The notes under the pieces: model-generated
What the model saw: only the letters and a program-made list of their open reading frames with translations
The model's database searches: none
What the model was told of the DNA's origin: nothing
Position numbers and translations under genes: made by a program
In this document: positions 1-6,380 of the stretch, piece by piece
How positions within the stretch are numbered: position 1 is the stretch's first letter
How the letters are laid out: each line of letters opens with the position of its first letter
From: Pueribacillus sp041725775
GTDB lineage: Bacteria > Bacillota > Bacilli > Bacillales > UBA6769
Direction: 5' to 3'
DNA length: 10,623 nt
Assembly (NCBI RefSeq): GCF_041725775.1
Contig: NZ_JBEUEL010000053.1
Coordinates: forward strand, 1 to 10,623

Positions 1-337
1 ATGGAATCCGACAATTCCGAGGATACCCTACCTATTTTTTATTGAAAAGACCTTTACACAAAATATTTTACGTCATCTCAGAATAAGGTTTATATAATTT
101 AATGTGATATATAAACCCTACTACACAATTATTCAACGTTTTACAGCACCTCAACAGGAAACAAGCATTATGATTAATTTTTACACTTTATGAAGGCGCT
201 TACACAGGATGTGAGTCTATTATTCAGTTTCGATAGTTGAAATCAAAGAGAGAGGAGTGATTTAAATTTTATTATTATTCCAAAATTTTTAATTATCGTT
301 TAATGTAATTACAATTATTTGGAGAGGATGGTCCAAT
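1..337. other. Upstream intergenic region of the MFS gene
   Basis: No gene is supported here. All three forward frames are open only for the first 45-97 bases, so the tail of an upstream gene cannot be assigned. The region is very AT-rich. It holds an inverted repeat at 87-117 that overlaps a TATAAT at 93-98, and an 8-bp palindrome GTAATTAC at 305-312 close to the MFS ribosome-binding site. A weak promoter-like pair, TTGAAA 237-242 and TTTAAA 261-266 with an 18-bp gap, is the nearest candidate for the exporter, but neither hexamer is convincing. Confidence 0.5.
87..117. promoter_or_regulatory. Inverted repeat overlapping a -10-like box
   Basis: GGTTTATAT (87-95) and ATATAAACC (109-117) form a perfect 9-bp inverted repeat around a 13-base spacer. 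A TATAAT sits at 93-98 inside it, so a bound repressor could block a promoter there. No T-run follows, so it does not look like a terminator. DHA2-type exporters are often controlled by TetR or MarR repressors, but no regulator gene lies in the window, and the site is more than 200 bases from the MFS start. Operator function is inference. Confidence 0.3.
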
Positions 338-1951
338 GTGGAACATGTAGATCGAGTTGAAAATAAAAATGTCAAAATAACAAAAGAACAGTGGATTCAA
401 TTTATCGCACTTGTATTTGGAGCATTCGTTGCGATTGAAGCAATGGTATTCCAGGCACCAGCTATTCCTGCGATTGCCCAAGCCTTTGAAATTCCAACTT
501 CGCTTTCAGGATTAATCGTTGTGTCATTCTATGTTATGTCTGCAGCATTTTACCCTGTAACCGGACGTTTAGCCGATCAATTTGGTAGGAGAAAAATAAT
601 TTTGATCGGTATGGTTATATTCGCGTTTTCTGAATACGGAGCTGCACTAAGCCCAACATATTCATTTTTATTATCCATGCGTGCGCTTCAAGGTATTGCT
701 GTTGCTTGTATTTTCCCGGTTGTAATCGCATACATAGGTGTTATTTTCCCACCTGAAAAACGTGGTTTTGCATCAGGAATTTTCAATGGATTTCAAGGTA
801 TTGCATCGATGACAGGTGCCGCTGTAGCAGGTATTTTAATTACAAAGTATGGTTGGCCTATAATTTATTGGGTAGGCGGAACATTAGCAGTTGCTGGCTT
901 TTTTGCAATTTTCTTTTTCGTTAAGGAATCAAAAGGTGAATCAAAAGCTGGCTTCGATATCCCTGGTATTATTTTAATTTTCATTGCTACTGCATGTTTA
1001 ATTTCCATTTCAACACTCGTTGAAGTGTTCGGCCTCACTTCATCGATTACGTTAGGTGCTGTTGTTGTTGGCGTATCTGCAGCCATCGCACTTTGGTTTG
1101 TAGAAAATAAAGTAGAAAGGCCAATAATGGAACTATCTTTATTACGAAATCGCATATATACATTAATCGTTATTATTTATTTAATTAACATAGCAGCAAT
1201 GCAATTATATATTTACACGATGAACTTCTTCTTATCGTTAAGACCTGGTGGAGACGCTGCAGAATCTGGATTTTTCTTTTTCTTCGTCTACTTTGCCGGA
1301 GTAATTGGAGGCCTGATTGCTGGGACTTTATCTGACCGTGTAAACAACAAAAGATTGTTATTCACCGTCTTGGTATTCCCATTTATCGCTTTAATTATTA
1401 ATGCACAAATTTCATACGATATTTCATTTACAAATGTTGCACTAATTGCTTTCTTATTTGGAATCGGTTCATCGGTACCGATTTTAATTAAATTAGGCGT
1501 AAATGTCATCCCACCGGAAAAATATGGTGCTGGATCAGGATTGTTAGCATTTATTCGAGACTTTGGAGTTCCATTTGGTTCAATAACTGGAATTGTTACA
1601 TTCTCTAGTATGTCAGCAAATGCAACACAATCGGCACTTGTCAATAATGCTCGTACAGCTGGAATTGACAATGATTTAATGGGTGACTTACAAGAAGCTG
1701 CGATGACAAACGGAGAAACGATTAGTACATCCTTGTCGGAAAAACTTCAATCCTTAGGAGTTTCCTTTGAACAACTAATGTTACAAGCTTCAGGAGAAGG
1801 AATTACATTTGCAGTAAATAACTTATCTTATATAGGGGCGGGATTATTCTTACTGTTAATTATTTTAACTTTATTCATTCCGGGCCCCAAAAAGGAAAAG
1901 TTGAAAAAAACAATACATGAAAAGGAGGAAATGGTAGAACAAACAAATTAA
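338..1951 (+). CDS. MFS transporter, DHA2/EmrB-QacA-like, 14 membrane segments
   Basis: A 537-residue inner-membrane protein, probably a proton-driven exporter of drugs or other small molecules. The fold is a run of hydrophobic helices from residue 21 to about 515. The MFS loop motif GRLADQFGRRK is at 76-86 after helix 2, with a degenerate repeat GTLSDRVNNKR at 329-339 in the second half. RALQG at 115-119 fits the helix-4 Arg motif, and GIASMTGAAVAG at 154-165 is the helix-5 region. A hydrophilic stretch (about 425-490) precedes a last helix at 496-515 and a charged tail. Length and about 14 helices fit the DHA2 group rather than 12-helix pumps. The start is GTG, placed by GGAGAGG at 321-327, ten bases upstream. 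The ATG at 336 is out of frame and stops after four codons. The gene stands alone, so substrate cannot be deduced. Confidence 0.88.
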   Translation: MEHVDRVENKNVKITKEQWIQFIALVFGAFVAIEAMVFQAPAIPAIAQAFEIPTSLSGLIVVSFYVMSAAFYPVTGRLADQFGRRKIILIGMVIFAFSEYGAALSPTYSFLLSMRALQGIAVACIFPVVIAYIGVIFPPEKRGFASGIFNGFQGIASMTGAAVAGILITKYGWPIIYWVGGTLAVAGFFAIFFFVKESKGESKAGFDIPGIILIFIATACLISISTLVEVFGLTSSITLGAVVVGVSAAIALWFVENKVERPIMELSLLRNRIYTLIVIIYLINIAAMQLYIYTMNFFLSLRPGGDAAESGFFFFFVYFAGVIGGLIAGTLSDRVNNKRLLFTVLVFPFIALIINAQISYDISFTNVALIAFLFGIGSSVPILIKLGVNVIPPEKYGAGSGLLAFIRDFGVPFGSITGIVTFSSMSANATQSALVNNARTAGIDNDLMGDLQEAAMTNGETISTSLSEKLQSLGVSFEQLMLQASGEGITFAVNNLSYIGAGLFLLLIILTLFIPGPKKEKLKKTIHEKEEMVEQTN

Positions 1952-2189
1952 TATATAAAGTTAATGGTTTAACCGCCCGGAGTTTATCTATCTTAATTTG
2001 ATGAAATATGATTTAAATAGAAATCAAGGTTACTTCCACATTGTCTATTTTATTAATTCAAAATTTTTTATAATAAAAATAATACAAATGTGATATACAC
2101 AAAAGTACCGCCGAACGTGATATTGTACACTTTCAGATTTCCGCATATTTTAGCTATAGTTAAAAAACGGGTTAAAAACGCACAACATA
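1952..2189. other. AT-rich spacer with a stray insertion-sequence end
   Basis: No gene and no clear terminator follow the exporter. TACCGCCGAACGTGATAT at 2106-2123 closely resembles TACTGCCGAATGTTAATAT at 3158-3176, and both are preceded by a TGATATA motif. This suggests a second copy of the same insertion-sequence end, left behind here by an older insertion or rearrangement. Confidence 0.35.
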
Positions 2190-2215
2190 GGCGGTATTCT
2201 CGACTTTAACACTTT

Positions 2216-2263
2216 AAAAACAAAAACTCCCTAAAAACATCGACATTATCGTGTTTTAAGGGA
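2216..2263 (-). terminator. Hairpin and T-run behind the transposase remnant
   Basis: TCCCTAAAAACA (2228-2239) pairs with TGTTTTAAGGGA (2252-2263) with one mismatch. On the minus strand the stem is followed by two T5 runs split by a G (complement of 2216-2226), as in a Rho-independent terminator for the transposase remnant. The plus side is also T-rich, so it may work in both directions. Confidence 0.5.
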
Positions 2264-2268
2264 TTCTT

Positions 2269-2547
2269 TTATTTTTTCTTTTGTATATATGCATTTATTC
2301 TCATGTCATTTTTCCCGTATGCTGGAATATTTTTCAGTTTTAGTGCTTTTAAAATGTCTGCAAAAGCATCATCTGATTTATTTTTTATATAGATTTCCCT
2401 ACCTTCCATGTTAACCTGTGTAACTGTTGCACTACAAATGGCATCCTGTATTTTCTCTGTTGATAAATTCAAACCTTATTCTCTTAGTAAATATTCAAGC
2501 AGTCGTTGTAAAACAAGCGCTAAATAGGCTCTACTAAACAACTCGAA
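2269..2547 (-). pseudogene. C-terminal fragment of an IS1634/IS4-type transposase
   Basis: The frame is open from 2547 to 2269 except for one TAA at 2476-2478. Before the stop it reads LALVLQRLLEYLLRE, after it LNLSTEKIQDAICSATVTQV, then EIYIKNKSDD and LKALKLKNIPAYG. This hydrophobic 'LxxLRLLEY', 'LSTEKI', 'ALxLKxIP' pattern is what I recall at the C-terminus of IS1634-type DDE transposases. The catalytic part is gone. The TTG at 2472 just after the stop has no properly spaced ribosome-binding site, so the 67-codon piece is unlikely to be a gene of its own. Family assignment rests on remembered patterns, not a search. Confidence 0.6.
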
Positions 2548-2746
2548 TTATAAATTTAAACAGTTTGATTTTATGAGCATTTTGCGATGTAGCTCTTTTT
2601 TAAAAAAATAATAAAAAATAAGGCTTTTCTTTTTTTGAATGTATAAGTGACAACCAAAGCGCAGCTTTGTCTTATATATTCCTTTTAATCCCTAAAATTG
2701 GGCATACTTATCCTTGAGGATTGATTTGAGTTTTTTAAGCAAGTCA

Positions 2747-3010
2747 TTATTCAGACCAGCGGACAATTTTCTCCCAGAGCGTTCCGTCTTCTCTCTCGTC
2801 CTTGTACGATTTAACGCCATAATCATCATCTACATCATCGCGACCATCTCTTTTCGTATGTTTATTTCTATGATTGGCAAAAGATTGAATAGCCTTACTA
2901 TCAATAGCTAAAGATTCACCATAATTAGGCAACAATGTTTTTAATTCATTCGCCGTAGCATAAAACATCGCATTAACTTTTGCTTCGTGTTGTAATAAAT
3001 AAATTTTTGT
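2747..3010 (-). pseudogene. Internal fragment of a DDE transposase (DSKAIQS type)
   Basis: An open frame of 88 codons reads LLQHEAKVNAMFYATANELK, then LLPNYGESLAIDSKAIQSFA, then a DDDYG motif and KDEREDGTLWEKIVRW. 'LLPxxGExLAIDSKAIQS...REDGTLWEKxxxW' is the pattern around the first catalytic Asp of a large DDE_Tnp_1 transposase family. In intact members the last motif continues FGYKLHLIVD; here it runs into a stop within three codons and the remaining DDE residues are missing. It has no ribosome-binding site, and the ATG at 2968 is internal to the conserved region. It differs in family from the fragment at 2269-2547. Confidence 0.7.
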
Positions 3011-3107
3011 TTATCATTTATCATCCATCATAAACTCACAAATTCAATAAAATTGAATCTGTTAGCCTGCAAAAGTAAGAAGAATTACAGCTAATTTGAT
3101 TTTCTAT

Positions 3108-3137
3108 TTGTAGTAACTTTAAATACCGTGATATAAT
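3108..3137 (+). promoter_or_regulatory. Extended -10 promoter of trhO
   Basis: TGATATAATA at 3129-3138 contains a perfect TATAAT (3132-3137) with the TGn extension. TTGTAG at 3108-3113 lies 18 bp upstream as a weak -35. Transcription would start near 3144, about 65 bases before the trhO start codon. The box lies just inside the putative end of the insertion-sequence relic (3164), so the relic may have supplied it. Confidence 0.6.
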
Positions 3138-3209
3138 ATTTTTTTACAAGGTAATAATACTGCCGAATGTTAATATCTTGTAAATATTAAAATTAAGGTG
3201 GTAAACAAT

Positions 3210-4172
3210 ATGGAACAAAATCAATATCAAGTTTTACTTTATTATCATTTCGTTGATATTCCAGATTACGAACAATTCGCCGATGATCATTTACAATTTT
3301 GTAAAGAAATTGGATTAAAAGGGCGTATTTTAGTCGCTGAATACGGGATTAACGGTACCGTATCTGGTACTGTTGAACAAACAGAGCATTACATGAATAC
3401 GATGCGACAAGACGAACGTTTTAAAGATATCATTTTTAAAATTGATCTCCATGACGGCCATGCGTTTAAAAAAATGCACGTTCGCCCACGCAAAGAACTC
3501 GTAACATTAAGACTTGAAGACCCAATCAATCCTACGGAACTAACAGGTCAATATTTAAAGCCGCAGCAATTTTATGAAGCGATGAATGATGACGATACAG
3601 TAGTTTTGGATACACGAAATGATTATGAATACGATGTCGGTCATTTTCGTGGAGCAATTCGCCCAGATATTCGCAATTTCCGTGAATTACCAAAATGGGT
3701 AGAAAAAAACCGCCACTTATTAGAAGGTAAACGTATCCTCACATATTGTACAGGTGGAATTCGTTGTGAAAAGTTTACTGGTTGGCTTATTAAGGAAGGA
3801 TTTCCTGAAGTTGCTCAACTTGAAGGTGGTATTGTAACTTATGGAAAAGACCAAAAAGTAAAAGGAAAGTTATGGGATGGAGTTTGTTACGTTTTCGACG
3901 AACGGTTAACAGTACCAATTAATCAGACGGAACATGTAGTTGTCGGTAAAGATTATTTTGACGGTACACCGTGTGAACGGTACGTAAACTGTGCCGAACC
4001 GAGTTGTAATAGACAAATTCTCTGTTCAGAGGAAAATGAACATAAATATTTACGAGGTTGTTCAGATGCTTGTCGCCGTAGCCGTGACAATCGCTATGTC
4101 ATTGAACATGAATTGACGGAAGAGGAAGTAAATGAAAGGCTTCAAGCATTACAAATAGAAAATGCAGGATAA
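3210..4172 (+). CDS. trhO: tRNA uridine(34) hydroxylase TrhO, rhodanese family
   Basis: A 320-residue cytosolic enzyme of the TrhO (YceA / B. subtilis YbfQ) family, which makes 5-hydroxyuridine at wobble position 34 of tRNAs using oxygen, the first step to the cmo5U/mo5U wobble modifications. The N-terminal acylphosphatase-like domain (about 5-100) carries GRILVAEYGINGTVSG. The rhodanese domain (about 120-220) has DTRNDYEYDVGHFRGA and the active-site loop CTGGIRCEKFTGW, with catalytic Cys180. The C-terminal extension carries Cys255, 261, 266, 272, 284 and 288, the family's metal-binding-like cluster. The ATG at 3210 is chosen because AAGGTGG (3195-3201) sits 8 bases before it. A GTG at 3198 in the same frame lies within that ribosome-binding site. 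It is a single-gene unit with its own promoter and terminator. Confidence 0.95.
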   Translation: MEQNQYQVLLYYHFVDIPDYEQFADDHLQFCKEIGLKGRILVAEYGINGTVSGTVEQTEHYMNTMRQDERFKDIIFKIDLHDGHAFKKMHVRPRKELVTLRLEDPINPTELTGQYLKPQQFYEAMNDDDTVVLDTRNDYEYDVGHFRGAIRPDIRNFRELPKWVEKNRHLLEGKRILTYCTGGIRCEKFTGWLIKEGFPEVAQLEGGIVTYGKDQKVKGKLWDGVCYVFDERLTVPINQTEHVVVGKDYFDGTPCERYVNCAEPSCNRQILCSEENEHKYLRGCSDACRRSRDNRYVIEHELTEEEVNERLQALQIENAG

Positions 4173-4211
4173 ATCCACTAGGATGGGACAAGCCTATATT
4201 TTAATGAGCAG

Positions 4212-4250
4212 AAACGGTCAGAAACAGTAAAATTAGTTCTGACCGTTTTT
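4212..4250 (+). terminator. Rho-independent terminator of trhO
   Basis: AAACGGTCAGAA (4212-4223) and TTCTGACCGTTT (4237-4248) form a perfect 12-bp stem with a 13-base loop, running into a T-stretch to 4250. It lies 40 bases after the trhO stop codon. The minus side has no comparable T-run, so it serves trhO rather than the convergent protease gene. The 4251-4373 stretch between holds nothing recognisable. Confidence 0.88.
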
Positions 4251-4373
4251 AGTAATCAATAACATCCATATTAATTACGGTGTATTTTTTAAGTCAGTGC
4301 CATAAATGTTAAACTAACTTTAGCCAATTTAATGCTTTTTTCACACAGCGCAATTGTTTAGACATATTTATCA

Positions 4374-5810
4374 TTAATAATTTATTTCTAATTGATTATC
4401 CATTCGTTTATTTGTTTTACGAACGATAAATAGTAAAAATGGACTTAACATAACGCAGAGTGAAACGATAGCCACTCTTACATCAACTGTAAATAGAAAC
4501 AATGTCGTTACCCAAGCATTGTAAAAATAATGCATAAAAATACTTGCACTAAATCCATACCGCATATAGACAAAATAGAAAAATGGTCCTGTAATAACGA
4601 TAAACTCAAGAACGTATAAATACCAAAGATACATATCATAACCAATATGTAAAATTCCCCATAAAAATGACGTTAAAACGAGCGACATAAATATACCGAA
4701 ACGCTCAAATAGCGATACCATATAATGGCGAAAAATGGCTTCTTCTGTAATTGCCGCACTTAGGCCGATAAATAGTGTAAATATTGGAATTAAAGATATA
4801 TCTAATTGAACGAGTACATTATGCGTTGTCACTGGCGATACCCACGTATCAAAGTAACTCGCTATGTAAAAGAAACCTTCCGCTAATAAAACGGCGATAA
4901 ACATTAATAAAAATCCATGAATAACTGATGGCTGTAACTCGTATATACGATTCGTTAACGGACGAGAATCCTTTTTCCATCGTATAAGCAAAGTAGCAAA
5001 CGTTAAATAAATCATCATGAGCGGCTCAATAATTCCTATTCCTTTCAAACTGCTACCTAATGCTTTAGAAATAAATACCCAACCAAACGCTGCTACAATA
5101 GTAAGTAAAAATGGTTCCCAAAAATCTTCTACTTGCCTTTCTACTAATTTTATAATGAGATGAATCGTAACGAAAACGACTAAACTTGCTAAAAATAACA
5201 AAATAAATAAATGCGCTATAATTTCAACCATCGATTCTTCAGGTTGTGGAAACCCTCTTGCTAAACCGTACTGCTCAAATCCAACAATGAGCTCACCAAT
5301 TAAATAAATATCTACTACATTAACAATATCGGTGAATGATGTTTCAGCAACATACGTTTTTTTAACGTCCCAATAATCAAATAACTCATCTTCACTCGTC
5401 CGTTTATTTCCTTTTAATTCGTACCCCTCACCAAAATAATGTACGACAAATTGATCGGGGTCTTCTTGCAAATATATATTGTCTGCTAAAATAAAACGAT
5501 TTTGTTCCATATCATATGCATACGTCCGGTCAATTGAAGCTACCTCATACGAATATAATGTAACTTCATTCTGTAGTAAGCGAACCTTTTCTTCATTAAA
5601 TGAATGATGTTCCATATATCTACCAACGCTAGAATTAGCTACAATATCAGTAGTAAAAATTTCCTCTTCCGTAATTAAATCAATACCTATTTTTTCCGCT
5701 TCAGCTTGTACTTCATTTAGCGCTTCTTTTTGTGTAAATGTAGGTAAAGGTAATTCAACATTAGAAGGACCAATAAATAAATAAATAAAGACTATAAATA
5801 ATGATTGCAA
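4374..5810 (-). CDS. CPBP-family intramembrane metalloprotease, 5' end damaged
   Basis: A predicted polytopic membrane protease of the CPBP (CAAX/Abi, Rce1-like) family. The three family motifs are near the C-terminus: EEAIFR at 356-361, WGILH at 384-388 (His388) and HYFYN at 427-431 (His427, Asn431), which should bind the catalytic metal between helices. About eight helices cover 195-465. An unusual hydrophilic, probably extracytoplasmic domain fills about 20-195 after a first hydrophobic segment. The open frame begins at TTG 5810, which has no ribosome-binding site. A far better start is ATG 5847 with GGTGG seven bases upstream and a promoter behind it. That frame hits TAA after six codons and lies one base out of register. 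Either the gene is inactivated or translation starts poorly. Substrate is unknown. Confidence 0.82.
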   Translation of the reverse strand: MQSLFIVFIYLFIGPSNVELPLPTFTQKEALNEVQAEAEKIGIDLITEEEIFTTDIVANSSVGRYMEHHSFNEEKVRLLQNEVTLYSYEVASIDRTYAYDMEQNRFILADNIYLQEDPDQFVVHYFGEGYELKGNKRTSEDELFDYWDVKKTYVAETSFTDIVNVVDIYLIGELIVGFEQYGLARGFPQPEESMVEIIAHLFILLFLASLVVFVTIHLIIKLVERQVEDFWEPFLLTIVAAFGWVFISKALGSSLKGIGIIEPLMMIYLTFATLLIRWKKDSRPLTNRIYELQPSVIHGFLLMFIAVLLAEGFFYIASYFDTWVSPVTTHNVLVQLDISLIPIFTLFIGLSAAITEEAIFRHYMVSLFERFGIFMSLVLTSFLWGILHIGYDMYLWYLYVLEFIVITGPFFYFVYMRYGFSASIFMHYFYNAWVTTLFLFTVDVRVAIVSLCVMLSPFLLFIVRKTNKRMDNQLEINY

Positions 5811-5880
5811 TTAAAGAAACATATACTTAACGACGATCTATTTTCATCAATATTCCACCACTTCATTCATGATACATCTT

Positions 5881-5910
5881 AGTATAATGCTTTATTAACA
5901 ATTAAAACAA
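5881..5910 (-). promoter_or_regulatory. Probable promoter of the CPBP protease gene
   Basis: On the minus strand TTGTTT (5910-5905) and TATACT (5886-5881) are 18 bp apart, giving a start near 5874. This lies about 27 bases before the ATG at 5847 and its GTGGTGG ribosome-binding site, and it supports 5847 as the original start codon. Confidence 0.5.
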
Positions 5911-5991
5911 AAATTGATAAAAACTTTATAGTTGAGTGAATTTCATAATTCCTAGCCCTTACAGGGCAAGGGATTTGAGTTGTCAAAAAAG

Positions 5992-6059
5992 AAGTACCTC
6001 CCCAAATCTTGTATAATAGTAGTTGAAATCACACTATCAAAAAGATTGGAGAGATACTT
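5992..6059 (+). promoter_or_regulatory. Leader hairpin that hides the transposase ribosome-binding site
   Basis: The left arm (5992-6010, AAGTACCTCCCCAAATCTT) and right arm (6042-6059, AAGATTGGAGAGATACTT) are imperfect inverted repeats, with an inner pair ATAGT/ACTAT at 6016-6020 and 6033-6037. The GGAGAG of the right arm is the ribosome-binding site for ATG 6063. Transcripts entering from outside would fold and block translation, whereas one starting at the internal TATAAT (6012-6017) lacks the left arm. This is a known insertion-sequence strategy; its operation here is inference. Confidence 0.55.
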
Positions 6060-6062
6060 CCT

Positions 6063-6122
6063 ATGACTATTATACGGCAAGAATGCTTTTTTAGCATCCA
6101 AGAATTATATGACATGCAACCT
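6063..6122 (+). pseudogene. N-terminal stub of an IS4-like transposase
   Basis: The codons read MTIIRQECFFSIQELYDMQP, matching the 'MTIIRQExLFxIQELYDL' opening that I recall from a common Bacillales DDE transposase. After CCT at 6120-6122 the frame continues by chance to a TAG at 6198-6200 inside IS110 DNA. If the IS110 element is removed, the frame continues at 7722 as SNILVAILLTFILP and then stops at 7764-7766. The rest of the transposase is missing, so the gene was already broken or was broken later. Confidence 0.6.
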
Positions 6123-6124
6123 CG

Positions 6125-6130
6125 TATATT
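6125..6130 (+). promoter_or_regulatory. -10 half of the IS110 circle-junction promoter
   Basis: TATATT lies two bases inside the left end. In the integrated element nothing useful lies 17 bp upstream. In the excised circle, joined through one CT core to the right end, it sits exactly 17 bp after TTGACT (7701-7706). Transcription would start near 6137, at the first base of the 5' hairpin of the leader RNA. Confidence 0.65.
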
Positions 6131-6136
6131 ATTATT

Positions 6137-6335
6137 AGCTAGTTTTTTACTAGCTTTAAATCGTTATATCTTTTTAGATATAATGTATTTAATCAGATAG
6201 AGGTTGTCGTATGCAACCTTGAAGCATTGTCTTCGTTGGGTAGTCTGACACCTCTTTCTTTATAGAATCATTCGTATGAGCTGGATGGCACATTTGTTGT
6301 CGTATATCGAACGAGGTTGGATATCTATAAGGACA
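6137..6335 (+). ncRNA. IS110 bridge RNA (target and donor guide RNA)
   Basis: Bridge RNAs of IS110 elements pair through separate loops with target DNA and with the joined element ends. Here the expected parts appear in order. The 5' hairpin is AGCTAG-7 nt-CTAGCT (6137-6155). A second hairpin is TTATATCT-TTTT-AGATATAA (6164-6183). The target-binding stem-loop closes with AGAGGTTGTC (6199-6208) and GACACCTCT (6247-6255). It shows ATGCAACCT (6211-6219), identical to left flank plus core at 6114-6122, and GTTGGG (6235-6240), which pairs with right flank TCTAAC (7722-7727) using two G-T wobbles. The donor-binding stem-loop closes with TTATAGAATC (6260-6269) and GATATCTATAA (6320-6330). It shows AGCTGG (6279-6284), identical to the right end at 7713-7718, and ACGAG (6311-6315), complementary to CTCGT at 6121-6125. 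The 3' limit is uncertain. Confidence 0.72.
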
Positions 6336-6380
6336 AGAGGTTTCCTCCATCTGAAAATAATCATTTAGGTGATGCTTTTT

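Larger units (their letters stand above)
2190..3164 (-). mobile_element. Decayed insertion-sequence relic, probably composite
   Basis: Short inverted ends GGCGGTATT (2190-2198) and AATACTGCC (3156-3164) match in eight of nine positions. Inside, all recognisable coding pieces lie on the minus strand: a DDE transposase segment with the first catalytic Asp (2747-3010), and a C-terminal segment of what looks like a different, IS1634-type transposase (2269-2547) with a terminator-like hairpin behind it. About 975 bp remain, too short for either intact element, so deletions have occurred and one element may have inserted into the other. A small hairpin, CAAAGC-GCA-GCTTTG, is at 2655-2669. Whether the 9-bp ends belong to one element is inference. 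Confidence 0.5.
5940..6122 (+). mobile_element. 5' end of a DDE insertion sequence, interrupted by IS110
   Basis: This holds the leader and first 20 codons of an insertion-sequence transposase. The hairpin GCCC-TTACA-GGGC lies near 5955. TATAAT is at 6012-6017, without a well-spaced -35. The leader hairpin at 5992-6059 is followed by the start codon at 6063. The sequence is broken at 6122 by the IS110 element and appears to resume at 7722 for about 40 bases. The outer boundary near 5940 is approximate, because the protease promoter lies just before it. Confidence 0.55.

Noticed and set aside
865..1671. Two minus-strand open frames within the exporter gene
   Set aside because: They are shadows of a well-supported membrane-protein gene in the other strand.
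2714..2911. A plus-strand open frame of 65 codons
   Set aside because: It is opposite the DDE transposase fragment, which has clear family motifs.
3198..3209. GTG 3198 as the start of trhO
   Set aside because: It overlaps the ribosome-binding site AAGGTGG that serves ATG 3210 at ideal spacing.
5980..6017. TTGTCA (5980-5985) with TATAAT (6012-6017) as a promoter
   Set aside because: The gap is 26 bp, too long for a sigma-A promoter; only the -10 is kept.
6250..6341. Pairing of ACCTCTT (6250-6256) with AAGAGGT (6335-6341) as the main leader stem
   Set aside because: It competes with the longer 6199-6208/6247-6255 stem, which leaves the guide segments in loops as expected for a bridge RNA.
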